A stretch of 64,000 nt of DNA. It comes from Pseudomonas paeninsulae (GTDB taxonomy: Bacteria > Pseudomonadota > Gammaproteobacteria > Pseudomonadales > Pseudomonadaceae). A program made the position numbers and the translations under genes. The notes under the pieces are model-generated. The model saw only the letters and a list, made by a program, of their open reading frames with translations, made no database searches and was not told the DNA's origin. Numbering within the stretch: the first letter of the stretch is position 1; every line of letters begins with the position of its first letter. Below, one piece after another: positions 21,808-30,664 of this stretch. The stretch lies in NCBI RefSeq assembly GCF_035621475.1, contig NZ_CP141799.1, forward strand, positions 3,212,501-3,276,500. Direction: 5' to 3'.

Positions 21808-22176
21808 TCAGTTACCCCAAAAAATCTGCACGCCCCAGACGAAGAACGTGAACATGGCAATGCCACACGCCGCCTGGAACAGGAAACGCACACCAGTCGC
21901 CCACTTACCCAGTGCCATCGGCGTCAGGTAGTCGGTGGAAATCGTCCACATACCAACCCAGGCGTGCGCGCTGAGCGCTACCAGAGTCAGCAGACTGAAA
22001 ATGCGCATTGCGTTATTGGAGAACAGAGCATGCCACTCGGCATAACCCATGCCTGGGCTCGCTACTATATAGCCGAGCAGGAACAGCACATAAGCCGCGA
22101 GAACGACTGCAGACACACGCTGCGCCATCCAGTCATACAGACCTGAGCGCGAGAAATTCGTGACGTTGGTTACCAT
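21808..22176 (-). CDS. sdhD: Succinate dehydrogenase membrane anchor subunit D
   Basis: 122 residues, starting at the ATG at 22176 (VTNVTNFSRSGLYDWMAQRVSA). Three membrane helices. SRSGLYDWMAQRVSAVVLA carries the Ser/Arg near the quinone site, and LSAHAWVGMWTISTDYL includes the haem-proximal His and Asp-Tyr. Anchors SdhAB to the inner membrane and helps form the ubiquinone site. Overlaps the end of sdhC by seven bases. Confidence 0.96.
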   Translation of the reverse strand: MVTNVTNFSRSGLYDWMAQRVSAVVLAAYVLFLLGYIVASPGMGYAEWHALFSNNAMRIFSLLTLVALSAHAWVGMWTISTDYLTPMALGKWATGVRFLFQAACGIAMFTFFVWGVQIFWGN

Positions 22177-22556
22177 ATCCACACTCCCACCAATACGATC
22201 ATGATCGTCGAAACGACGAGAACGATTTTCGAGCCCAGCTTGCCGCCTTCCAGCGTCTCACCGATGCCCATGTCCATGATCAAGTGGCGTACTCCGGCCA
22301 CCAAGTGGTAAAGCAGAGCGGACAGCAATCCCCAGATCACGAACTTGGCCAGCGGGCTGGTCAGACATTCTTTCACCTCGGCGAAGCCTTCCTCTGATGC
22401 CAGCGACTTGTCGAGCCCATAAAGCAGCACGGCAATGCCGACGAAGAGAATGACACCGGATATACGGTGAAGAATGGACGTGTAAGCGGTGACTGGGAGT
22501 TTAATAGTCCTAAGGTCGAGGTTTACAGGTCGTTGGCTATTCACGGCTTTTATCAC
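22170..22556 (-). CDS. sdhC: Succinate dehydrogenase cytochrome b556 subunit
   Basis: 128 residues from the GTG at 22556 (VIKAVNSQRPVNLDLRTIKL), which aligns with the P. aeruginosa start and length; the frame stays open further upstream into the leader. Three membrane helices. SILHRISGVILF contains the quinone-site Ser and Arg; YHLVAGVRHLIMD contains the haem-ligand His. First gene of the sdh-suc operon, with a sigma-70 promoter and a hairpin in its leader. Confidence 0.95.
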   Translation of the reverse strand: MIKAVNSQRPVNLDLRTIKLPVTAYTSILHRISGVILFVGIAVLLYGLDKSLASEEGFAEVKECLTSPLAKFVIWGLLSALLYHLVAGVRHLIMDMGIGETLEGGKLGSKIVLVVSTIMIVLVGVWIW

Positions 22557-22631
22557 ACTGAGGGCCCTAACAATCAGGGCAAAGTTGTCGGGAAGTGCAC
22601 TGGTCAGGTACCCATCACCCAAGGAGTGACA

Positions 22632-22665
22632 ACCACCAGAATGAGGGCCCAAAGCCCTTGGTGGT
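22632..22665 (-). other. Hairpin in the sdhC leader
   Basis: ACCACCA (22632-22638) pairs with TGGTGGT (22659-22665), with an inner GGGC/GCCC stem (22645-22648 with 22654-22657). It lies between the predicted transcription start and the GTG start codon, in the leader of about 110 nt. Regulatory role is unproven. Confidence 0.5.
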
Positions 22666-22674
22666 CGGGCGCAG

Positions 22675-22703
22675 AGTATAGACAGTTAGGTCGCTAATGA
22701 CAA
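22675..22703 (-). promoter_or_regulatory. Sigma-70 promoter of sdhCDAB
   Basis: On the minus strand TTGTCA (22703-22698), a 17-bp spacer and TATACT (22680-22675). This is five of six matches in each box at the ideal spacing. Confidence 0.75.
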
Positions 22704-22816
22704 CGCAAAGGCCTATGCCTAATAGCGCATTGCGCACCCAATCCAAATGGCGTAGATAGCGCGATTTCCCGCAATAAATAGCCCGCAAACCCTTCTGCTG
22801 CCTGGGTTTTCCCAAA

Positions 22817-22844
22817 TTGACTTTCGTATTTATCTCACTATAGT
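22817..22844 (+). promoter_or_regulatory. Sigma-70 promoter of gltA
   Basis: TTGACT (22817-22822), a 16-bp spacer and TATAGT (22839-22844). It predicts a start near 22851 and a leader of about 53 nt before the gltA ATG. Divergent from the sdhC promoter with about 114 bp between the -35 boxes. Confidence 0.75.
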
Positions 22845-22903
22845 GATGCGGGCCCTGCGTGGGGGGCCGTCAGATGATTTCAAGCATAATTAGGAGGCCA
22901 CAC

Positions 22904-24178
22904 ATGGCTGACAAAAAAGCGCAGTTGATCATCGAGGGCGCAGCCCCCGTCGAGCTGCCCATTTTAACCGGCACCGTTGGTCCCGATGTAATTGACGTGC
23001 GGGGCTTAACCGCCACGGGCCGTTTCACCTTTGATCCTGGTTTCATGTCCACCGCCTCTTGCGAGTCGAAGATCACCTATATAGATGGTGATCAGGGCAT
23101 CCTGCTGCACCGCGGATACCCCATCGAGCAGCTGGCCGAGCAATCCGACTACCTGGAAACCTGCTATCTGCTGCTCAACGGCGAATTGCCTAATGCAGAA
23201 GAAAAAGCCAAGTTCGTCAGCACCGTCAAGAACCACACCATGGTTCATGAGCAACTGAAGATCTTCTTCAACGGCTTCCGCCGCGATGCTCATCCGATGG
23301 CCATCATGTGCGGTGTGGTTGGCGCTCTTTCCGCCTTCTATCACGACTCCCTGGACATCAAGAACCCGCATCACCGCGAAGTCTCGGCCATGCGCCTGAT
23401 CGCCAAGATGCCAACCATCGCCGCAATGACCTACAAGTACGCCATGGGTCAACCGATGATGTACCCGCGTAACGACCTGAACTACGCGGAAAACTTCCTG
23501 CACATGATGTTCAACACCCCGTGCGAGATCAAACCGATCAGCCCGGTACTGGCCAAGGCGATGGACAAGATCTTCATCCTCCACGCCGACCATGAACAGA
23601 ATGCCTCGACATCGACCGTTCGCCTGGCTGGTTCCTCGGGCGCCAACCCGTTCGCCTGCATCGCCGCCGGTATCGCCGCACTCTGGGGCCCGGCTCACGG
23701 CGGCGCCAACGAAGCAGTACTGGCGATGCTGGATGAGATCGGCGACGTGTCGAATATTGACGTCTTTATCGCCAAGGCGAAGGACAAGGACGACCCGTTC
23801 AAGCTGATGGGCTTTGGTCACCGCGTCTATAAAAACCGTGACCCGCGCGCTACCGTAATGAAGCAGACTTGCGATGAAGTCCTGAAAGAGCTGGGCATCA
23901 CCGATGATCCGCAGCTGGAACTGGCCATGCGCCTGGAAGAGATCGCTCTGACCGATCCGTACTTCATCGAACGTTCGCTGTACCCGAACGTCGACTTCTA
24001 TTCGGGCATCATCCTCAAAGCGATCGGTATTCCGACCAGCATGTTCACCGTGATCTTCGCCCTGGCGCGGACCGTCGGCTGGATCTCGCACTGGAAAGAA
24101 ATGCTCTCCAGCCCGTACAAGATTGGCCGCCCACGCCAGCTATATACCGGCTATACGCAGCGTGACATAAAGAAATAA
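22904..24178 (+). CDS. gltA: Type II citrate synthase
   Basis: 424 residues from the ATG at 22904, chosen because AGGAGG lies at 22892-22897; an upstream in-frame start would add 15 residues and ignore this site. Catalytic His in [12 protein letters not shown], the acetyl-CoA/His motif [15 protein letters not shown], and [14 protein letters not shown] with the citrate-binding Arg; the catalytic Asp lies in [12 protein letters not shown]. Condenses oxaloacetate with acetyl-CoA. The allosteric hexamer type is expected for this long form. Followed by a terminator. Confidence 0.98.
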   Translation: MADKKAQLIIEGAAPVELPILTGTVGPDVIDVRGLTATGRFTFDPGFMSTASCESKITYIDGDQGILLHRGYPIEQLAEQSDYLETCYLLLNGELPNAEEKAKFVSTVKNHTMVHEQLKIFFNGFRRDAHPMAIMCGVVGALSAFYHDSLDIKNPHHREVSAMRLIAKMPTIAAMTYKYAMGQPMMYPRNDLNYAENFLHMMFNTPCEIKPISPVLAKAMDKIFILHADHEQNASTSTVRLAGSSGANPFACIAAGIAALWGPAHGGANEAVLAMLDEIGDVSNIDVFIAKAKDKDDPFKLMGFGHRVYKNRDPRATVMKQTCDEVLKELGITDDPQLELAMRLEEIALTDPYFIERSLYPNVDFYSGIILKAIGIPTSMFTVIFALARTVGWISHWKEMLSSPYKIGRPRQLYTGYTQRDIKK

Positions 24179-24201
24179 ACGTCGGGCTTCATCGATGCAC
24201 T

Positions 24202-24230
24202 AAAAAGGCTGCCACTGGCAGCCTTTTTTA
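24202..24230 (+). terminator. Terminator of gltA
   Basis: AAAAAGGCTGCC (24202-24213) and GGCAGCCTTTTT (24217-24228) with loop ACT, ending in a T6 run. Placed 23 bp after the gltA stop and before the convergent START gene. Confidence 0.9.
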
Positions 24231-24243
24231 CATCCCGACTTAT

Positions 24244-24852
24244 TCAAGGGTGAATGAGTCGCCGCCGCAGCGCTTCGAGCGTGTTGTAGGGCGCATCCAC
24301 CACAAAACTACCGGCCAGCCAGGACGGTACACGGCCTCCCGGCTCGCTATGCATCTGGTAAATCACCTCGACCTCACCCGTCGTTTTCGGGATAAACGCC
24401 CAATAGCCTTCGGCCTTGCTCACCCGAACCAAGCCCTTCTGCTCCGGGAGGTAATCGGCAACGCCGCTGAGAATACGGGTGACACTGCCATCGGCACCTT
24501 GCCGGGTGGTCACCCGCAACACTGCATCGCGCGGCCTCACCGGCCACGGCATATTGAAACGACTATAGATCCAGCTTTGCGCGCCCTCATGCTTGAGCAG
24601 TTTTTGCTCTCGACACGCATAGATCCAGGCGCAGGAACCGCTGACATCCTCCTGCAACGCCAACAAGGTCGGCATACCCGCCTTGAGCCTGACGACGCCG
24701 CGGTACGCCTGGTACGTTGAACCCGGCACCTTGCTCAGGAACACCTGGATACCCGCCTGATCCTTGACCAGACGCCAGCTCTCGGCCTGCAAGGGACAGC
24801 CCACCACCAGCAGCGTACTTACGCATAAAAGCATGCCCGTCAACGACCTCAC
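24244..24852 (-). CDS. START domain-containing exported protein
   Basis: 202 residues starting at GTG 24852, which has GGAGG about 8 bp upstream; an internal ATG at 24834 has none. A signal sequence ends near LLVVGC or PLQA, so it is either a lipoprotein (LVVGC lipobox-like) or a soluble periplasmic protein. The body matches START/polyketide-cyclase-like lipid-binding folds (WRLVKDQAGIQVFLSKVPGS, then RDAVLRVTTRQ, ending EALRRRLI). Ligand unknown. Conserved next to gltA in Pseudomonas. Confidence 0.82.
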   Translation of the reverse strand: MRSLTGMLLCVSTLLVVGCPLQAESWRLVKDQAGIQVFLSKVPGSTYQAYRGVVRLKAGMPTLLALQEDVSGSCAWIYACREQKLLKHEGAQSWIYSRFNMPWPVRPRDAVLRVTTRQGADGSVTRILSGVADYLPEQKGLVRVSKAEGYWAFIPKTTGEVEVIYQMHSEPGGRVPSWLAGSFVVDAPYNTLEALRRRLIHP

Positions 24853-24911
24853 ATTGCCAACCTCCCGCCTAGACCGCTCCCTCAGCTCGCCAGAGAGGTC
24901 TGCTGCTCCAG

Positions 24912-25184
24912 CTAGCCTAGCAGCTGGATTGCCTGTTGATTGCTCGAACCACAGACATCCAGCGCTGCTACAACCGCCGGATTGCCACGCTGAGTGGCCA
25001 GGTGCCGGTTGAGCGCCTCGACACCCTCACTCAGGCTGCCTTGTTGATCACCTAACAGAGGGTCGAGTCCGGCATCCTGCAATCGCTCATAGAGCAACGC
25101 CGTCAGCAGCAGAATCAATAACGCCCAGGGCAGAAACAGCAGCAGGCGCGTCTTAGCGGCTTGGCCTGGCACAAGGTGCACCAT
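24912..25184 (-). CDS. Small membrane protein, unknown function
   Basis: About 90 residues. One strong hydrophobic helix (LLLFLPWALLILLLTALLY, about 13-31) is followed by a polar periplasmic tail of about 55 residues ending AIQLLG. The ATG at 25184 is adjacent to AAGG; GTG codons at 25181 and 25172 are alternatives, so the exact start is uncertain. It begins 13 bp after the EAL protein gene stop and is probably co-transcribed with it. No family recognised. Confidence 0.55.
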   Translation of the reverse strand: MVHLVPGQAAKTRLLLFLPWALLILLLTALLYERLQDAGLDPLLGDQQGSLSEGVEALNRHLATQRGNPAVVAALDVCGSSNQQAIQLLG

Positions 25185-25197
25185 CCTTGCCGCAGCA

Positions 25198-27417
25198 TCA
25201 GGCCACGCGCGCTGACCAGGTTCCGAGCCAAACCAGCAAGTCCGCACAGGACATCGGCATGGCAAATAAACAGCCCTGCGCCTCCAGACAGTCGTGCTGC
25301 AAAATCCAGTCAGCCTGCTGCTGGGTTTCCACACCTTCGGCAATGACCTGCATGCCAACGCGCGCCGCAATCTTGATCACCGCTTCGGCAATCACGTGCT
25401 GATCGGCAACCTCGCCGATCTCCTCGACAAAACTGCGGTCGATCTTCAAGCGGTCGGCCGGCAGCAGACGCAAGTAGCTCAACGAGGAAAAGCCGGTGCC
25501 AAAGTCGTCGATGGCCACGGTGACGCCCATCTGCCGCAATGCCATCAATTGCTTACAGACCGTCTCGAAAGAGCGCATGGCCACCGACTCGGTGATTTCC
25601 ACCTCGACCTGTTGCGGCTGCACACCTTCCACCTGTAAATGATGGATAAAGCGCTCAATAAAATCGTGCTGTAACAGTTGCGGTGCAGAGACGTTGACGG
25701 CCACGCGAATCTGCGGATAGCCCGCATCATCCAACTGCCGGGCAGCCTGAAGCGCCAAGCGCAGGAGCAAATCACCCAGCGGTATGATGTAGCCCGTCGC
25801 CTCGGCCAGGGGAATGAAGGTTAGCGGCGGCACCATCTTGCCATCGGCCTGACGCCAACGAGCCAGCGCCTCGACCCCGGTGACGGCACGGCTACGCAGA
25901 TCAATCTGTGGCTGCAACTCTATACTGATGCGCCCGGCATCGACCGCATCGCGCAGTGACAACAGCATCCGATAGGACTCGGCATGGGCACTCTGCAAGC
26001 TGGGGTCATAAACTGCATGCTGGTTGTGGCCAAGCTGCTTGGCTTGTTTGAGCGTCAGACGGGCATCCTGCAACGCCACGCTGGCGCTGCCGGTGAAATC
26101 AGCCAGACGCAGGGTGACGCTGCTCAGGCTATGCACCTGACCAAGCTCATAGGGCCGGTTGTGACCACGAAATAACGCAACAATTTCCGCCGCACGCACC
26201 TGCGACTCAGGCCCGAGGATAGCGAACAAGTCGTCCCTGACCCGAGCAATCAAGACATCGCTGGAGAAGGCATCGCGCAGCTTTTTCGCCACCAGGCCGA
26301 GGATGAAGTCGCCATAACCGGTACCAAAAGCAGTATTGGCACCGGAAAAATTATCGATATCGATCAGCACCATGACCCACTCGGCTTTCGCCTCGCTCTG
26401 CAGCGTCATCTCAAGCAGACGGATCAATGCGTTGCGGTTGGGGATTTTCAGCAAATCGTCCTGGTACGCCATTTCCTCCAGACGACTGAACAAGGCAACG
26501 TTGTACAGGCTGCGACTGATGCTGGCGCTGAACACCTTGAGCAGCTCCAACTCGGTATCATCGAGCGTCCGCTCGGTGGCGATATAACAGGCGTAATCGG
26601 CCCCGGCCTGCAAGCGCGAGAAAAACAGCACTGTGCAGTTATCCAGGCGCAAGGTCTGCTGCTCATGCAGGCTGCGGCGCAAGGCAGCCGCCACTTTAGG
26701 ATCACCCAGACTGTCGAGATCGCCATCGATGCCACCGAAGAAGCGGCCGCTGGCGCTGACGACGCGCACCGCCGGCATGGAGCCCGGCTTTCCCTCATTT
26801 GCCCGCTCGCAGACTATGCCTTCGACCTGCAGATCGAGGAGCAAGGCGATTTCCGAGAGAATCTTGGCCGACAGTTCGCGGGTGTTCCTCGAGCAGAACA
26901 GCGAATTGCTCGACTCCACGATCATCTGCAAGCCGCGCCGCGCTCGAGCCACCGTGCGCAACTGGGAGTAGCCGCGAACACCTGCAGTCAACACCGTGAG
27001 CAAGCGTTCGGCGGTCAGTTCGCGCTTGCTCCAGTAATCGTTGATATCGTAATCACGCATAACCTCCCGCACCGGCGCCATCCCCGGCTCGCCAGTCAGC
27101 AAGACCACGCGCGTCTCGGCATTGCCGATCACCCCGCGCAGGGCCTTGACTAGGCGCAGGCCGGCATCATCGGCCTCCATCATCACATCGAGCAGAATCA
27201 GCGCGATATCTTGCTCTTTAGTCAACAACATCGAGGCTTCGCGATAACTGAAGGCTTGCTGCAATTCGATACGCCTGCCGAGAACTTCCAGTCCACTGAG
27301 GGCAAATGCAGTGGCGCGCTGAAAGTCGACATCACCGTCAATTGCCAGTACCCGCCAGACAGATTGTTCCGTGGTAATGGCAACTTCATCATCGAAAAAC
27401 ATCAACTGATCATCCAT
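25198..27417 (-). CDS. Response regulator with DUF3369, degenerate GGDEF and EAL domains
   Basis: 739 residues. Order: receiver-like domain (about 20-150, with ALILLDVMMEADDAG carrying the probable phospho-Asp), DUF3369 sensor-like region (about 155-325), GGDEF domain (about 340-480) and EAL domain (about 495-735). The GGDEF signature reads VRDDLF, so cyclase activity is unlikely. The EAL domain keeps EALARW, the metal/catalytic pattern EVEITES, DDFGTGFSSL and AEGVET, so it should be an active c-di-GMP phosphodiesterase. Cytoplasmic. No histidine kinase gene lies beside it, so its input partner is unknown. Start ATG 27417 lacks an obvious ribosome-binding site. Confidence 0.88.
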   Translation of the reverse strand: MDDQLMFFDDEVAITTEQSVWRVLAIDGDVDFQRATAFALSGLEVLGRRIELQQAFSYREASMLLTKEQDIALILLDVMMEADDAGLRLVKALRGVIGNAETRVVLLTGEPGMAPVREVMRDYDINDYWSKRELTAERLLTVLTAGVRGYSQLRTVARARRGLQMIVESSNSLFCSRNTRELSAKILSEIALLLDLQVEGIVCERANEGKPGSMPAVRVVSASGRFFGGIDGDLDSLGDPKVAAALRRSLHEQQTLRLDNCTVLFFSRLQAGADYACYIATERTLDDTELELLKVFSASISRSLYNVALFSRLEEMAYQDDLLKIPNRNALIRLLEMTLQSEAKAEWVMVLIDIDNFSGANTAFGTGYGDFILGLVAKKLRDAFSSDVLIARVRDDLFAILGPESQVRAAEIVALFRGHNRPYELGQVHSLSSVTLRLADFTGSASVALQDARLTLKQAKQLGHNQHAVYDPSLQSAHAESYRMLLSLRDAVDAGRISIELQPQIDLRSRAVTGVEALARWRQADGKMVPPLTFIPLAEATGYIIPLGDLLLRLALQAARQLDDAGYPQIRVAVNVSAPQLLQHDFIERFIHHLQVEGVQPQQVEVEITESVAMRSFETVCKQLMALRQMGVTVAIDDFGTGFSSLSYLRLLPADRLKIDRSFVEEIGEVADQHVIAEAVIKIAARVGMQVIAEGVETQQQADWILQHDCLEAQGCLFAMPMSCADLLVWLGTWSARVA

Positions 27418-27690
27418 GAAGGGTGCCCGCCTTGTTCATCTAATCGATGGGAGGAACACAACCGTTCCAAGCTGGCTGCAGCAGGAGTATAGACAGCAGA
27501 AAGCCAACCGCAGCCGCTTATTCGGCAAGCGAGTTGCGACCAATTAAGACCGTTATTTGCACACGACAACTGCAGTCGAGCGAGTTCAGCGCCAGCGGTC
27601 CCAGCGCTGGTAAAAACCTCAAGCGCCGTCGTGAGGCCGCCTCCAGGCGTCAAGCAAGAGCCTGGAGGCGCCGCGCAGCAAGCGAGAGCT

Positions 27691-28569
27691 TCAGGGCTTG
27701 TTCGGCACCTTTAGGCGGGCAATCAGGCTGGACGTATCCCAGCGCGCGCCGCCCATGGCCTGGACATCGGCATAGAACTGGTCGACCAGCGCCGTAACCG
27801 GCAGCTGCGCGCCATTGCTACGCGCTTCATCGAGCAGGATCGACAGATCCTTGCGCATCCAGTCGACGGCAAAACCGAAATCGAATTCGCCGGCCAACAT
27901 GGCCTGGTGACGGTTTTCCAATTGCCAGGATTGCGCGGCGCCCTTGCTGATGACCTCCATCGCCCCCTGTGCGTCGAGGCCTGCACACTGAGCGAAATGC
28001 AGCGCTTCGGACAAGCCCTGAACCAGGCCGGCGATGCAGATCTGGTTGACCATCTTGGTCAGTTGCCCGCTGCCGGCCGCGCCCATCAAGCGCACCATGC
28101 GCGCATAGGCCTGAATCACCGGTTCGGCACGCGCATAGACATCCGCTTCGCCGCCAACCATCACCGTCAGCGCAGCATTCTGCGCACCGGCCTGACCGCC
28201 AGACACCGGCGCATCGAGGAAGCCCAGTTGCAGCTCGCCGGCCATGACCGCTAATTCACGGGCGACATCGGCCGAGGCAGTGGTGTGATCGACCAACACA
28301 GCACCCGGCGTCATGCCGGCAAACGCGCCGTCCTCGCCCAACACCACGCCGCGCAGGTCATTGTCATTACCCACGCAGACCATCACCAGCTCGGCACCCT
28401 GGGTCGCTTCACGCGGGGTAGGCGCACTGCTGCCGGCAAACTCGGCCAACCACTGCGCAGCCTTGGCCGGCGTACGGTTATACACACACACTTGATGTCC
28501 GCTGCGTGCCAGGTGTCCCGCCATCGGATAACCCATTACGCCCAGCCCGATAAAGGCTACCTTCGCCAT
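27691..28569 (-). CDS. 3-Hydroxyisobutyrate dehydrogenase family NAD(P)-dependent enzyme
   Basis: 292 residues, start ATG 28569 with GGAGG upstream. Rossmann motif GLGVMGYPMAGHLARSGH, substrate-binding DAPVSGGQAGAQNAALTVM, and the catalytic Lys in GSGQLTKMVNQ. The family reduces or oxidises beta-hydroxyacids such as 3-hydroxyisobutyrate, tartronate semialdehyde or succinic semialdehyde. There is no valine-degradation neighbour, so the substrate is open. A comparable gene lies near gltA in P. aeruginosa. Confidence 0.9.
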   Translation of the reverse strand: MAKVAFIGLGVMGYPMAGHLARSGHQVCVYNRTPAKAAQWLAEFAGSSAPTPREATQGAELVMVCVGNDNDLRGVVLGEDGAFAGMTPGAVLVDHTTASADVARELAVMAGELQLGFLDAPVSGGQAGAQNAALTVMVGGEADVYARAEPVIQAYARMVRLMGAAGSGQLTKMVNQICIAGLVQGLSEALHFAQCAGLDAQGAMEVISKGAAQSWQLENRHQAMLAGEFDFGFAVDWMRKDLSILLDEARSNGAQLPVTALVDQFYADVQAMGGARWDTSSLIARLKVPNKP

Positions 28570-28701
28570 ACACACCTCCGAATTCAGGGATACTCAGCCT
28601 AACATGCGGCCTAGCCAGTCAGAAAAAGCTTCAGCCTCACTAGCAAGTGACCTGTACGGCTAGTCGACTAATGAAGCTAACCAGCAAACACCGGAGGACA
28701 T

Positions 28702-29244
28702 ATGGATCATTGGTTGGTAATCGACCTGGAAGCCACCACCGAAGAAGGGGGCTGGCCGCTGGAAGAAATGGAGATCATCGAGATAGGGGCCAGCCTGGTC
28801 AGCGCCGCAGGTCATGAGCTGGATCACTTCCAGCGTTTCGTGCGTCCAGCACGGCGGCCTCACTTGACCAGCTTCTGCCGCGAACTCACCCATATCAGCC
28901 AGGCCGATGTCGATGCCGCGGCGCCGCTGACCAGCGTCTGGCCGCAGTTCGAGCACTGGCTGCTGAGTCATCAGCCGCACCTGGTCGGTTGGGCCAGTTG
29001 GGGCGAGTACGACCGCCGCCAATTTGAGCAAGACTGGCAACAATGCCAGTTGGTCAGCTGCCTGAGCCAGATTCCCCACCTCAACCTCAAGCGGCGCTTT
29101 GCCGAAGCCCGCCAATTACCCCGCTCGCTCGGTCTCACTAGCGCCCTGCAACTGGCAGGCCTGCAATTCAGCGGCGAGCAACACCGGGCGTTGACCGATG
29201 CACGCAACACCGCCCGACTGCTGCCCTTGGTACTGCCGCTATAA
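28702..29244 (+). CDS. 3'-5' exonuclease, DEDDh family
   Basis: 180 residues; ATG 28702 follows GGAGGA. The exonuclease I motif is [12 protein letters not shown] (catalytic Asp-Glu), followed by [10 protein letters not shown]; Exo II Asp lies around WGEYDRRQF; Exo III is [14 protein letters not shown] with the His and Asp of DEDDh enzymes. It resembles KapD/ERI-1-like single-domain exonucleases acting on RNA or single-stranded DNA. Divergent from the dehydrogenase gene. Confidence 0.9.
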   Translation: MDHWLVIDLEATTEEGGWPLEEMEIIEIGASLVSAAGHELDHFQRFVRPARRPHLTSFCRELTHISQADVDAAAPLTSVWPQFEHWLLSHQPHLVGWASWGEYDRRQFEQDWQQCQLVSCLSQIPHLNLKRRFAEARQLPRSLGLTSALQLAGLQFSGEQHRALTDARNTARLLPLVLPL

Positions 29245-29324
29245 GGCCCCGCAAAGCAGATGACGCACCGCCGCAGCTTGGGCATACTTGCCGGCCTTTT
29301 TCAGCCCATTGCGAGGAATTGCAC

Positions 29325-29606
29325 ATGTTCAAGGTCAATGAATATTTCGGCGGCACGGTCAAATCCATCGCCTTCGGTATGGCTGAAGGCCCCGCCAGCA
29401 TTGGCGTGATGGCCCCCGGCGAATACGAGTTCGGCACCGACAAACTGGAAGTCATGCATGTGGTCGCCGGTGCCCTGACCGTTAAATTGCCAGGCAGCGA
29501 CAGCTGGGAGACCTTCACCAGCGGCAGCAACTTCACTGTGCCGGCCAACAGCAAGTTCCAGCTCAAGGTTGCCGTCGATACCGCCTACCTGTGCGAATAC
29601 CGCTAA
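29325..29606 (+). CDS. ppnP: Pyrimidine/purine nucleoside phosphorylase
   Basis: 93 residues, a single cupin of the PpnP (DUF1255) family. Start ATG 29325 follows GAGGAA at 29312-29317. Motifs include [24 protein letters not shown] and [13 protein letters not shown], and it ends with YLCEYR, very typical. Splits nucleosides into base and ribose-1-phosphate using phosphate. Followed by a terminator. Confidence 0.95.
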   Translation: MFKVNEYFGGTVKSIAFGMAEGPASIGVMAPGEYEFGTDKLEVMHVVAGALTVKLPGSDSWETFTSGSNFTVPANSKFQLKVAVDTAYLCEYR

Positions 29607-29624
29607 GGTATTAGTTGCAAGGAG

Positions 29625-29659
29625 ACCGGCCAGTTCAGATTGAGCTGGCCGGTTTTTTT
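29625..29659 (+). terminator. Terminator of ppnP
   Basis: ACCGGCCAG (29625-29633) and CTGGCCGGT (29645-29653), followed by a T7 run. Confidence 0.9.
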
Positions 29660-29675
29660 ATTGGCGATATATATC

Positions 29676-29700
29676 TGTAGGAGCCAGCTTGCTGTCGACG
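29676..29700 (+). repeat. Truncated Pseudomonas REP-like element
   Basis: GTAGGAGCCAGCTTGCTGTCGA resembles the widespread GTAGGAGCGAGCTTGCTCGCGA repetitive palindrome, with one arm decayed. Located between the ppnP terminator and the exporter gene. Confidence 0.5.
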
Positions 29701-29791
29701 ATGCTGTTCACACACTGTATCGCCAGGCCGCTGACCCATAGCGCCCGCAGCTACCAAACACATCAATTCCCTGATCATTTGGAACAACTGA

Positions 29792-30664
29792 ATGCCGCGC
29801 TCATCGCACTTCGCCCTGGTGATTCTGCCGATCATGCTGTTGCTGATCGCCATGACCTCGATCCAGAGCGGCGCCTCTCTGGCCAAGGGCATGTTCCCGC
29901 TGGTCGGCGCAACAGGCACCACCGCCTTGCGTCTGGGCTTGGCCGCCTTGATCCTGTGCGTATTGATGCGCCCCTGGCAGGCGCGCCTGACCCTGCGCTC
30001 GTGCCGCTCACTGGTGGCCTACGGTCTGGCTCTGGGCAGCATGAACCTGCTGTTCTATCTGTCGTTGCAGACCATCCCGCTGGGCATCGCCGTAGCCCTG
30101 GAGTTCACTGGGCCACTGGGCCTGGCTTTACTGTCTTCGCGGCGGCTGCTGGATTTCGTCTGGATCGCCCTGGCGGTCTTCGGCCTCTGGCTGCTGCTGC
30201 CCAGCGCGCAAGCCGACGTGCAGCTCGACCCGCTGGGCATGGCCCTGGCATTGGGCGCAGGCCTGTGCTGGGCGCTGTACATCATCTTCGGCCAGAAAGC
30301 CGGGGCCGAGCACGGCCGGCAAACCGTCGCCCTGGGCACCATAGTCGCCGCCTTGCTGGTCTTCCCGATTGGTGTGTGGCAAGCGGGCAGCAGCATGTTC
30401 TCGCTCGACCTGCTGCCCATCGCTCTGGGAGTCGCGGTACTGTCATCGGCGCTGCCATACAGCCTGGAAATGATCGCCCTGACCCGCTTGCCGGCGCGCA
30501 CCTTCAGCATCCTGATGAGCATGGAGCCCGCCATTGCCGCCCTCTCCGGCCTGCTGTTCCTCAGCGAACGGCTAAGCCTGAGCCAATGGCTGGCGATCGG
30601 CGCGATTATCCTCGCTTCGGCCGGCGCGGCAGCGACCTTCAGGCCGAAAGGCAAACCGCTCTAA
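29792..30664 (+). CDS. EamA-type exporter, RhtA-like
   Basis: 290 residues with ten hydrophobic helices in two EamA repeats. The N-terminus (LVILPIMLLLIAMTSIQSGA) and EFTGPLGLALLSSRR resemble RhtA, the threonine/homoserine exporter; LPARTFSILMSMEPAIAAL is the second-repeat signature. Inner-membrane efflux of amino acids or similar metabolites; the substrate is inferred only. Its stop overlaps by four bases the 3' end of the convergent ABC transporter gene. Confidence 0.85.
   Translation: MPRSSHFALVILPIMLLLIAMTSIQSGASLAKGMFPLVGATGTTALRLGLAALILCVLMRPWQARLTLRSCRSLVAYGLALGSMNLLFYLSLQTIPLGIAVALEFTGPLGLALLSSRRLLDFVWIALAVFGLWLLLPSAQADVQLDPLGMALALGAGLCWALYIIFGQKAGAEHGRQTVALGTIVAALLVFPIGVWQAGSSMFSLDLLPIALGVAVLSSALPYSLEMIALTRLPARTFSILMSMEPAIAALSGLLFLSERLSLSQWLAIGAIILASAGAAATFRPKGKPL

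Noticed and set aside
20548..22146. Open frame of more than 530 codons antisense to sdhA and sdhD
   Set aside because: Same reason: a complementary-frame artefact over highly conserved genes.
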